NCBI GenBank assembly: GCA_002211745.1
Contig: CP022114.1
Span: 4,000,645-4,064,644, forward strand
Origin: Kluyvera genomosp. 3
Lineage (GTDB): Bacteria; Pseudomonadota; Gammaproteobacteria; Enterobacterales; Enterobacteriaceae
Direction: 5' to 3'
DNA length: 64,000 nt
A model generated the notes under the pieces. It was not told the DNA's origin. It saw only the letters and a list, made by a program, of their open reading frames with translations, and did not search any database. The position numbers were made by a program, and so were the translations under genes. Of this stretch, positions 56,611-64,000 are shown piece by piece. Numbering within the stretch: position 1 is the stretch's first letter; each line of letters begins with the position of its first letter.

Positions 56611-56958
56611 ATGAAGACGTTTTTCCGAACGGTGCTGCTTGGATCGCTGCTGGCGATGTCCAGCTCGAGTTATGCTTTAAGCGAGTCTGAAGCGGAAGAT
56701 ATGGCCGATCTGACGGCGGTATTTGTGTTTCTGAAAAACGACTGCGGCTACCAGAACCTGCCTAATACCCAAATCCGTCGCGCGCTGGTCTTTTTCGCCC
56801 AGCAGAACCAGTGGGATCTCAGCAATTACGATACGTTTAACATGAAGGCGCTGGGTGAAGACAGCTACCGTGACCTCAGCGGCATCGGCATCCCAACGGC
56901 GAAGAAATGCAAGGCGCTGGCGCGTGATTCGTTAAGCCTGCTGGCTTACGTCAAATAA
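56611..56958 (+). CDS. yacC: Conserved secreted protein YacC (PulS/OutS-like)
   Basis: 115 aa, the E. coli length, intact. Signal peptide MKTFFRTVLLGSLLAMSSSS. Mature part has two Cys (KNDCGYQNLP, AKKCKALARD) that could form a disulfide. Resembles pilotin-like PulS/OutS proteins. No type II secretion genes nearby. The start at 56611 is chosen over an upstream in-frame start because the signal peptide begins there. In E. coli speE follows; here a LacI gene does. Confidence 0.92.
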   Translation: MKTFFRTVLLGSLLAMSSSSYALSESEAEDMADLTAVFVFLKNDCGYQNLPNTQIRRALVFFAQQNQWDLSNYDTFNMKALGEDSYRDLSGIGIPTAKKCKALARDSLSLLAYVK

Positions 56959-56985
56959 TGACATGGCGGAGTCCTGATGCTCCGC

Positions 56986-57980
56986 TTATCGTTTAACCGG
57001 CAGCGTCAACAACACCGACTCCACCGCACTTTCTTGCTGGGTTACCCGCAATACCGCCTGTCCTAACTGGCGGCCAACCTCTTCATGATCGACAGTAAAC
57101 AAGCAGGATGACGACATCACCCTCGCCGAGAAATCACTGCTTGCCGTGGCGCACAGCATATTTTTTTCATTTAAGGGGCACCCTGGCAACGAAGCCAGGT
57201 AGTGGCTCGCCCCCATCAGCAAGAAGTCGTTGATAAAGATTACGAAATCAGGTGGTTCTGGCTGCTGCATAAACTGGCGCGCCGCCTCTTCACCAGAAGA
57301 CTCCGCAACGGTGCCGTAGAAGATCAACCCATCTGGCTGATGAATTCCCTGCACCGCCAGCGCCTCTAAACATCCTGCCAAAAACTGGTGGCCGTGCATG
57401 CTCTCCGGTCCAAGCGTAGCAATGGCAATACGCCGGGCACCGCTATCCAGCGCCGCGTACACACATTGACGCCCCATCTCTTCATGATGAAAATCTACCC
57501 AGTTAAAGCGCCCCCTAGCGTGATACTTTGTCCCATAGTGACAAACGGAAACTGCAGCTCATCCAGCAGCAGAATGCGGTCATCTTCAATACGGGTATCG
57601 GTTAGAATAATGGCGTCTGCACGGTTTTGTTCTACGATCTTTCGCAGCAGTAGCCGTTCACTCTCACGATCGGTCGAGATGTGGATAACCGGATCGATGG
57701 CGCTCTCTTTTAAGCTGGCCTGCAACCCTCTGGCGATCGCCATAAAAAACGAAGCGGTATGGATATTGCCGTCATCGGCAACCGGCAGAAGCAGCGCAAC
57801 CACGCCCACTTTACCGCTGCGCAAATGCCTCGCCGAGGCATTTGGCCTATAGCCCAGCCTTTCCGCCGCTTCACGTACTTTTTTCCGCGTATGACTGCTG
57901 ATATCGCTTTTGTTATTCAGCGCCTTCGACACCGTCGCCGTCGATAGATTAAGACACGCCGCCAGTTCTTTTATATTCAT
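56986..57980 (-). CDS. LacI/GalR-family transcriptional regulator
   Basis: N-terminal HTH NIKELAACLNLSTATVSKAL, hinge helix RPNASARHLRSGKVG, and a periplasmic-binding-like effector domain (FMAIARGLQASL, RADAIILTDTRIEDD, GARRIAIATLG). One base is missing near 57512 (G/C run). Restored length is 331 aa, normal for LacI. Divergent from the porter/alpha-galactosidase pair, so its likely role is local repressor responding to an alpha-galactoside or galactose; that is inference. Not part of the E. coli gene set at this site. Confidence 0.88.
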
Positions 57981-58149
57981 ATTTCTTTATGGATTAAATG
58001 GCTTCGAACAAGGATATTCCTGCCAATCTAAACCAATAGTTTTCATGTGACAATAAAAAAACGCATTAATGCCTTAGTAATGTGCAAGCACGATCACAAT
58101 TACGTAGTTAAAGTTATTGCCAGCCTTATTCTTCAGATCTAGCATAAAC

Positions 58150-58173
58150 AAATACGAAATCGATTAAGTATTT
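58150..58173. promoter_or_regulatory. Candidate operator of the divergent LacI-type regulator
   Basis: A 24-bp imperfect palindrome, core TACGAAATCGATTAAGTA, centred on CG at 58161-58162, with 20 of 24 positions symmetric. CG-centred palindromes are the LacI/GalR norm. It lies 48-71 bp upstream of the porter start. A weaker CG-centred half-palindrome AATTACGTAGTT is at 58098-58109. Confidence 0.6.
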
Positions 58174-58220
58174 TTAAAAGAACCCCTAATTATAATTACC
58201 CTGACAAAGGTACTTACACC

Positions 58221-59624
58221 ATGCAATTAGATAGTGTACTTCCTACTTCAGCTGTAAAAAATAAAACACGGCCACAGGTTATATGGATTTGCCTGCTTGC
58301 AGCGCTAGCCGGTCTGCTATTTGGCCTGGATATCGGCGTCATTTCCGGCGCTCTCCCGCTGATCGCTAAAGAGTATCATCTGCTGGATAGCCAGCAGGAG
58401 TGGATCGTCAGCTCCATGATGGTCGGCGCTGCCGTTGCTACACTATGCAGCGGCTTTCTGGCCTATCGACTTGGGCGGAAATATTCGCTGCTCATCGCCG
58501 CCGCTTCGTTTTGCCTGGGTGCCATCATTTGTACCTGCGCCGTCAGCCCTGAGATGCTGATAGTCGGACGGCTGATTCTTGGCGTGGGATTGGGCGTCGC
58601 CTCCTACGCGACGCCGCTCTATCTTTCTGAGATTACGCCCAAAAATATTCGCGGTGCGATGATTTCCGCCTATCAGTTGATGACTGCACTGGGTATTTTA
58701 CTGGTCTTTCTCACTAATACCGCCTTCAGCTATAGCGGCAACTGGCGCGGTATGTTGCTGGTTGTGGCGATCCCTTCGCTGGTCTTTTTGTTCGGCGCTC
58801 TGTTTCTGCCGCGCAGCCCGCGCTGGCTAATGATGCATGGCCGCGAAGAAGCAGCCCGCGCAGTCCTGCTACGCCTTCGCAATAGCAGCGAGGAGGTTGA
58901 AAACGAGCTACGGGAGATTAAAGAGCAACTCAACGTTAAGCAACAGGGATGGCATTTATTCAAGGAAAACAAAAACTTTCGCCGCAGTGTTGGCCTGGGT
59001 ATCGTGCTGCAAATCATGCAGCAGTTCTCCGGCGTAAACGTGATGATGTATTACGCACCGCGTATTTTTCATGAAATCGGCTTTACCACCACCGCCGAGC
59101 AGATGTGGGGCACCGTTATCGTAGGCTTTGTGATGACCATCGCCACGTTTATTGCCGTCGGTTTTGTCGATCGTTGGGGTCGAAAACCGATGCTATACAT
59201 TGGCTTTATCACCATGGGCATCGCCATGAGCGTGGTAGGGACACTGCTCGGTGGTGATGCACTGACAGCAGTGGAGAAGGGCATCACCGTCGCTATGCTG
59301 CTGCTGTTTATCGTCGGTTTCTCTATGTCGGCAGGCCCGCTCATCTGGTTGCTTTGCTCTGAAATTCAGCCGCTGAAAGGGCGCGAATTCGGTATTACGT
59401 GCTCCACCTTTACCTGCCACATTGCCGGAATGATTGTCAGTGCCACCTTCCTGTCATTGCTGAACACCTTAGGCAGCGCGCATACCTTCTATCTCTATGC
59501 ACTATTAAATATCGTGGCCCTCGTGATTATCTACCTATTTGTTCCTGAAACAAAAAATATTTCCCTGGAACAGATTGAGCAAAACCTGATGGCAGGAAAA
59601 AAATTAAGAAGCATTGGCCGATAA
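58221..59624 (+). CDS. MFS sugar/H+ symporter (sugar porter family, GalP/AraE/XylE-like)
   Basis: 467 aa, intact, twelve predicted helices. Sugar-porter motifs: YRLGRKYSLL (loop 2-3), PLYLSEITPKNIRGA, PRSPRWLM (mid loop), DRWGRKPMLY (loop 8-9) and the terminal PETKNISLEQIEQ. QQFSGVNVMMYYAPRIF is the sugar-site helix 7. Paired with an alpha-galactosidase 18 bp downstream, so a galactoside or galactose importer is likely; substrate is inference. Confidence 0.9.
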   Translation: MQLDSVLPTSAVKNKTRPQVIWICLLAALAGLLFGLDIGVISGALPLIAKEYHLLDSQQEWIVSSMMVGAAVATLCSGFLAYRLGRKYSLLIAAASFCLGAIICTCAVSPEMLIVGRLILGVGLGVASYATPLYLSEITPKNIRGAMISAYQLMTALGILLVFLTNTAFSYSGNWRGMLLVVAIPSLVFLFGALFLPRSPRWLMMHGREEAARAVLLRLRNSSEEVENELREIKEQLNVKQQGWHLFKENKNFRRSVGLGIVLQIMQQFSGVNVMMYYAPRIFHEIGFTTTAEQMWGTVIVGFVMTIATFIAVGFVDRWGRKPMLYIGFITMGIAMSVVGTLLGGDALTAVEKGITVAMLLLFIVGFSMSAGPLIWLLCSEIQPLKGREFGITCSTFTCHIAGMIVSATFLSLLNTLGSAHTFYLYALLNIVALVIIYLFVPETKNISLEQIEQNLMAGKKLRSIGR

Positions 59625-59642
59625 TAAAAGGACAAGTCAAAA

Positions 59643-61694
59643 ATGAGCTTTATGGAATTTAATGAAGATAATTTTCATATTATCTTTGAGATTGATGACG
59701 AGCAGCAGATTTATATCAGCCAGTTTTTAGTTAACGAGCAGCATGAAGCACACGGCGCGTTTCCTCTTATTCAGGTCCACGCCAGCGGCTACAATCAGAA
59801 TGATCATCATGCCCGCAAGCATACCGGCAGCGAGCCGGGATCGTCCCTGCGCTATCATGCCCATCGCGAGAACGAAAACGCGCAAGGGAAAAAACTGGAG
59901 ATCGATCTTCACGGCCCGGACATTCATGCTCGCTGGCATCTGCAACATTTTCGCGGGCTACGCTCAGCCCGGGTATGGTGCGAGATCGAAAATATCAGCT
60001 CTGATGTTATTGGTCTGGAATATGTCAGTTCGCTGGCGCTGTTCGCCATTGACAGCCTACCATGGGAAAACAACAGCGTATTACACCTGCCGCACAATAA
60101 CTGGTACGGCGAAGCACAGTGGAAAAGCGCCACGCCGTCCCAGCTCGGGCTGGATAAAGTTAACCATTTTTCCCTGGATCGCATCGCTATCGAAAGCACT
60201 GGTACCTGGTCCAGTATCGGTTATCTGCCCGTTGCAGCTTTTGAAGATAAGGCGGCAGACACAACGCTCCTCTGGCAAATTGAGCATAACGGTTCCTGGC
60301 AGTGGGAAATCGGCGATTTCCGCGACCGCCTCTATCTGCTCGTCAGCGGCCCTACTGAAAATGAAAGTCACTGGTGGAAATCACTGGCACCCGGTGAAAT
60401 CTTTACCTCTGTGCCGGTTGCCGTCAGCAAAGTTCAAGGAGGCCTACAGGAAGCATTACAGGAGATAACCCGCTACCGTCGGCGAATCATGCGCCCTGCA
60501 CTCGATAACAAACAACTGCCGGTCATTTTCAATGATTACATGAACTGTCTGTCCGGCGATCCTACAACCGAGAAACTGCTGCCTCTGATTGATGCGGCAG
60601 CCGAGGCGGGCTGCGAATATTTTTGCATCGACTGCGGCTGGTATTCGGACGGCGAGTGGTGGGACGGAGTGGGTGAATGGCAACCTTCGCCACGGCGCTT
60701 TCCGGGCGGGATCCGCGAGCCTCTCGATTACATAACGACTAAAGGGATGAAGTCAGGCCTGTGGCTGGAACTGGAAGTCATGGGCATCGCCTGTCCGCTG
60801 GCGCAAACGTTGCCCGACGCCTGTTTTTTTCAGCGTCATGGTAAACGGGTTATCGACCACCAGCGCTACCAGCTCGATTTTCGTCATCCTTTGGTACAGG
60901 CCCATGCCGACCGGGTCATCACGCGCCTGGTCGAAGAGTACGGTATCAGCTACATCAAAATGGATTACAACATCAACGCCGGAAGCGGCACGGATTACCA
61001 GGCCGATAGCAGCGGTGACGGTCTTTTACAACATAACCGGGCTTATCTTGGCTGGCTGGCTAAAACAATGGACCGTTACCCGCAACTGGTTATTGAGAAC
61101 TGCGGTAGCGGCGGCCTGCGCATGGATTATGCCATGATGCAGCTACACAGCATCCAATCGGTAACCGATCAGACCGACTATCGTTTGATGGCCGCCATTG
61201 CCGCCGCCGCCTCGTCTGCCGTCACGCCGGAGCAGGCTGCAATCTGGTCCTATCCGCTGCGCGAGGGCGACCGGGAAGAGGTGGTGATGAACATGGTCAA
61301 CAGCCTGCTGCTTCGCGTACATCAGAGCGGCCATCTGGCCGAGTTGAGCGGAGAACGTCTGGCGTTGGTCAAGGAAGGGATTGCACTGTACAAAACGTTT
61401 CGCGCGAAAATTCCACATTTACAGCCGTTTTGGCCATTGGGGATGCCCTCGTTCGCCTCGCCGTGGCTGGCATTTGGCCTACGAGATGAGCAGCAGGCGT
61501 GGGTCGCGATCTGGCGTATGGACAGCGAGCAGGCAACCATGACGCTGCCAATGGCATCGGTTGAAACCATGACCTGCGTTTACCCACAGGCCGAGCAACA
61601 GTGCTGCCAGCCGACGCTTCTGTCGCAAAACGTCTGTGTCACTCTACAGAAAAAAATGACGGCAAGGCTCTTCCACCTCACCTATGCTAGTTAG
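59643..61694 (+). CDS. Alpha-galactosidase, glycoside hydrolase family 36
   Basis: 683 aa, intact, no signal peptide, so cytosolic. N-terminal beta-supersandwich (~1-290), then a TIM barrel. The nucleophile Asp lies in YIKMDYNINAG, ENCGSGGLRMDYAMM forms the active-site loop, and SVTDQTDYRL should contain the acid/base Asp. YFCIDCGWYSDGEWWDG matches the GH36 barrel entrance. RBS AAAGGA upstream, 18 bp after the porter. It would hydrolyse imported melibiose- or raffinose-type sugars; the exact substrate is not readable from sequence. Confidence 0.9.
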   Translation: MSFMEFNEDNFHIIFEIDDEQQIYISQFLVNEQHEAHGAFPLIQVHASGYNQNDHHARKHTGSEPGSSLRYHAHRENENAQGKKLEIDLHGPDIHARWHLQHFRGLRSARVWCEIENISSDVIGLEYVSSLALFAIDSLPWENNSVLHLPHNNWYGEAQWKSATPSQLGLDKVNHFSLDRIAIESTGTWSSIGYLPVAAFEDKAADTTLLWQIEHNGSWQWEIGDFRDRLYLLVSGPTENESHWWKSLAPGEIFTSVPVAVSKVQGGLQEALQEITRYRRRIMRPALDNKQLPVIFNDYMNCLSGDPTTEKLLPLIDAAAEAGCEYFCIDCGWYSDGEWWDGVGEWQPSPRRFPGGIREPLDYITTKGMKSGLWLELEVMGIACPLAQTLPDACFFQRHGKRVIDHQRYQLDFRHPLVQAHADRVITRLVEEYGISYIKMDYNINAGSGTDYQADSSGDGLLQHNRAYLGWLAKTMDRYPQLVIENCGSGGLRMDYAMMQLHSIQSVTDQTDYRLMAAIAAAASSAVTPEQAAIWSYPLREGDREEVVMNMVNSLLLRVHQSGHLAELSGERLALVKEGIALYKTFRAKIPHLQPFWPLGMPSFASPWLAFGLRDEQQAWVAIWRMDSEQATMTLPMASVETMTCVYPQAEQQCCQPTLLSQNVCVTLQKKMTARLFHLTYAS

Positions 61695-61705
61695 CGCAGC
61701 ATTAT

Positions 61706-61730
61706 GCCGCCCGGACACCGTGCCGGGCGG
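61706..61730 (+). terminator. Hairpin after alpha-galactosidase gene
   Basis: CCGCCCGG-ACACCGTG-CCGGGCGG stem-loop between convergent GH36 and yacL genes, no T run. Confidence 0.5.
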
Positions 61731-61741
61731 ACTGAACTGAA

Positions 61742-62104
61742 TTAACGCTGTTGCACAAACTCGCGGTATGCAGCGACTACCTGCAGGAAATCTTCCACGC
61801 CGCAGAGCGACAGGCTCTCCTCGTCGTAGTAGCTCATTCCCTCTTCCATTTCGTCGCCGGAAAATTCCAGCTGATTAGCGCGAACCATCACTTCTTCGCC
61901 GTCCATCCACAGAGTGTATTCATGCCCGGCGCGCTGCCATGAACGCTCGCTGCCTTTAACGGTACGTGCAGCCTCTTCCACTTCATCCAGTAGCGAGAGG
62001 TTGTCTTTAACCTCTTCATTAAACCAGTGACCGACCACCTCGTGGCCCATCGACATTCGTACTTTTACCCCTCCGGTAACGTCGCGCAGAAATTCATAAT
62101 CCAT
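61742..62104 (-). CDS. yacL: UPF0231 family protein YacL
   Basis: 120 aa, the E. coli length, intact: [20 protein letters not shown], highly acidic, ending [11 protein letters not shown]. Unknown function. Normal neighbour of acnB. In E. coli speD lies on its other side; here the alpha-galactosidase does. Confidence 0.95.
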   Translation of the reverse strand: MDYEFLRDVTGGVKVRMSMGHEVVGHWFNEEVKDNLSLLDEVEEAARTVKGSERSWQRAGHEYTLWMDGEEVMVRANQLEFSGDEMEEGMSYYDEESLSLCGVEDFLQVVAAYREFVQQR

Positions 62105-62210
62105 GATCTGTTCCTCTACAAAGGCAATGCGTCACCGCTGCATTGTACCTGTTGGTAATTATCGCAGTCTGGAGGAATAAAAACAGCGTCGCCGCGGGAG
62201 GAATAGAAAA

Positions 62211-62243
62211 ATAAAAAAGGCGAGAGCCGAAACTCTCACCTTT
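62211..62243 (-). terminator. Terminator of acnB
   Basis: Minus strand: AAAGGTGAGAG-TTTCGG-CTCTCGCCTTT then TTTATTTTT. One mismatch in the stem. Confidence 0.85.
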
Positions 62244-62245
62244 GC

Positions 62246-62316
62246 TACCCGGCCAAATAACGTGTCGCCGGGACGCTCGCGGAGTCGGCGCTGATGCGCC
62301 TCGTCCGGGCTATGCG
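62246..62316. repeat. REP-like GC-rich palindrome after acnB
   Basis: Imperfect palindrome with CGCCGGGACG ... CGTCCGGGC arms between the acnB stop and its terminator. Resembles a diverged REP. Confidence 0.45.
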
Positions 62317-62317
62317 A

Positions 62318-64000
62318 TTAGACCGCCGTCTGGAAAATCACGCCGTCCGCTTTCTCAGTGTACTGAGAGAGCTGGTCGAAGTTCAGGTAACGGTAGGTAT
62401 CCACCGCCGTCTTATCCACCTGCGCTACGTAGGTCTGGTACTCTTCCGGCGTCGGCAGTTTTCCGATCAGCGCCGCAACCGCCGCCAGCTCCGCAGAGGC
62501 CAGGAAGACGTTCGCACCGGTACCTAAACGGTTCGGGAAGTTACGGGTAGAAGTGGAAACCACCGTTGCACCGTCAGCCACACGCGCCTGGTTACCCATA
62601 CACAGGGAACAGCCAGGGATCTCAATACGCGCACCGCTCTTACCGAACACGCTGTAGTAACCTTCTTCGGTCAGCTGCGCGGCGTCCATACGGGTTGGCG
62701 GCGCCACCCACAGGCGAGTCGGCAGTTGGCCTTTATGGTTGTCCAGCAGCTTGCCGGCAGCACGGAAGTGGCCGATGTTGGTCATGCAGGAGCCGATGAA
62801 CACTTCGTCGATCTTCTCGCCCTGCACGTCAGACAGCAGACGCGCGTCGTCCGGATCGTTCGGCGCACACAGAATTGGCTCTTTGATATCCGCCAGATCG
62901 ATGTCGATCACCGCCGCGTACTCTGCGTCAGCATCGGCTTCCAGCAGCTGCGGGTCCGCCAACCATTTTTCCATGCCCTGGATACGACGTTCCAGCGTAC
63001 GACGGTCGCCGTAGCCTTCGGCGATCATCCACTTCAGCAGGACGATGTTGGAGGTCAGGTATTCAACGATCGGCTCTTTGTTCAGCTTGATGGTACAGCC
63101 GGCAGCAGAACGCTCGGCAGAGGCATCGGTCAGCTCAAACGCCTGCTCCACTTTCAGATCCGGCAGACCTTCGATTTCAAGGATGCGGCCAGAGAAGATG
63201 TTTTTCTTACCCTTCTTCTCAACGGTCAGCAGACCCTGTTTGATCGCGTACAGCGGAATGGCGTGTACCAGATCGCGCAGGGTAATACCCGGCTGCATTT
63301 TGCCTTTGAAGCGCACCAGCACGGATTCCGGCATATCCAGCGGCATCACGCCGGTCGCGGCGGCAAACGCCACCAGACCAGAGCCCGCCGGGAAAGAGAT
63401 ACCAATCGGGAAACGGGTATGGGAGTCACCGCCGGTACCCACGGTATCTGGCAGCAGCATACGGTTCAGCCAGGAGTGGATAACGCCGTCGCCCGGACGC
63501 AGAGAGACACCGCCACGGTTCATAATGAAGTCTGGCAGCGTGTGGTGCGTGGTCACGTCAACCGGCTTCGGATACGCGGCAGTGTGGCAGAAGGACTGCA
63601 TCACCAGGTCAGAAGAGAAGCCCAGGCACGCCAGGTCTTTCAGTTCGTCACGGGTCATCGGGCCGGTCGTATCCTGAGAACCTACGGAGGTCATCTTCGG
63701 TTCGCAGTACGCGCCCGGACGGATACCTTTCACGCCACAGGCGCGGCCCACCATTTTTTGCGCCAGAGAGAAGCCACGGCTGCTTTCTGCCACGTCTTTT
63801 GCCTGACGGAATACATCGCTGTGCGGCAGACCCAGCGCTTCACGCGCTTTGGTGGTCAGGCCACGGCCGATAATCAGCGGAATTCGGCCACCGGCGCGCA
63901 CTTCGTCGATCAGCACGTCGGTTTTCAGTTCGAAGGTTGCCAGCAGTTCGTCGGTTTCATGATTGCGCACTTCGCCTTTGTACGGGTAGACGTCAATCAC
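62318..64000 (-). CDS. acnB: Aconitate hydratase B, C-terminal 560 residues (gene runs off the window)
   Basis: TCA-cycle aconitase and, as apo-protein, an RNA-binding regulator. The three [4Fe-4S] cysteines are present ([11 protein letters not shown] and [11 protein letters not shown]), together with the substrate loop [12 protein letters not shown]. The end DGVIFQTAV matches E. coli. The 5' third (about 305 codons) lies outside. Intact within the window. Confidence 0.97.
   Translation of the reverse strand: MIDVYPYKGEVRNHETDELLATFELKTDVLIDEVRAGGRIPLIIGRGLTTKAREALGLPHSDVFRQAKDVAESSRGFSLAQKMVGRACGVKGIRPGAYCEPKMTSVGSQDTTGPMTRDELKDLACLGFSSDLVMQSFCHTAAYPKPVDVTTHHTLPDFIMNRGGVSLRPGDGVIHSWLNRMLLPDTVGTGGDSHTRFPIGISFPAGSGLVAFAAATGVMPLDMPESVLVRFKGKMQPGITLRDLVHAIPLYAIKQGLLTVEKKGKKNIFSGRILEIEGLPDLKVEQAFELTDASAERSAAGCTIKLNKEPIVEYLTSNIVLLKWMIAEGYGDRRTLERRIQGMEKWLADPQLLEADADAEYAAVIDIDLADIKEPILCAPNDPDDARLLSDVQGEKIDEVFIGSCMTNIGHFRAAGKLLDNHKGQLPTRLWVAPPTRMDAAQLTEEGYYSVFGKSGARIEIPGCSLCMGNQARVADGATVVSTSTRNFPNRLGTGANVFLASAELAAVAALIGKLPTPEEYQTYVAQVDKTAVDTYRYLNFDQLSQYTEKADGVIFQTAV

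Noticed and set aside
58079-58098. CRP site at TGTGC...TCACA upstream of the sugar porter
   Set aside because: Half sites are 8 bp apart instead of 6 and the left arm is imperfect, so it is too weak to call without data.

Overview
The window is chromosomal DNA of an enterobacterium close to Escherichia, Salmonella and Citrobacter. Gene order from uppS to acnB follows the E. coli min 2.7-4 region in inverted orientation, proteins are near-identical to E. coli at family level, and REP palindromes of the E. coli/Salmonella type sit at gene ends. The accessory loci suggest Citrobacter or a close relative rather than E. coli itself, but genus cannot be fixed from this sequence alone. No tRNA, rRNA, CRISPR array, insertion sequence or prophage was recognised.

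Layout. 0-10 kb: isoprenoid and translation genes uppS, dxr, frr, pyrH, tsf and rpsB (minus strand), then map, glnD and dapD (plus). 10-19 kb: yaeH, cdaR, degP with a sigma-E promoter, dgt, mtnN-btuF-yadS, erpA, clcA. 19-27 kb: hemL and the ferrichrome system fhuACDB. 27-39 kb: mrcB, hrpB, thpR-sfsA-dksA-gluQ-pcnB-folK and panB-panC-panD. 39.7-46.7 kb: a seven-gene chaperone-usher fimbrial operon (major pilin, chaperone, usher, three minor pilins, tip adhesin) laid out like E. coli yad but placed between panD and yadE. 46.7-57 kb: yadE, yadI, yadH-yadG, can, hpt, gcd with a CRP box, a small DcrB-like secreted protein, cueO with a CueR-type promoter, yacC. 57-61.7 kb: a LacI-type regulator, a sugar porter and a GH36 alpha-galactosidase, sitting where E. 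coli carries speE-speD. 61.7-64 kb: yacL and the 3' part of acnB.

How the genes work together. The window mixes housekeeping functions (MEP pathway, undecaprenyl-PP, ribosome recycling, DAP/lysine, heme, pantothenate, folate, PBP1b) with envelope functions (DegP, FhuA, fimbriae, CueO). The divergent LacI gene and the porter/alpha-galactosidase pair look like a self-contained alpha-galactoside uptake and hydrolysis unit, with a 24-bp palindrome in the divergent promoter region as a candidate operator.

Data quality dominates interpretation. By comparing frames with remembered family sequences I infer about 83 frame-breaking sites in 33 genes. Every one is a missing base (one is two bases), mostly in short G/C runs. 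They hit essential genes such as uppS, dxr, frr, hemL and folK, and restoring them gives the usual protein lengths. I therefore annotate these as single CDSs with probable sequencing under-calls rather than pseudogenes. Frameshift positions below are approximate and E. coli comparisons are from memory, not from a search.
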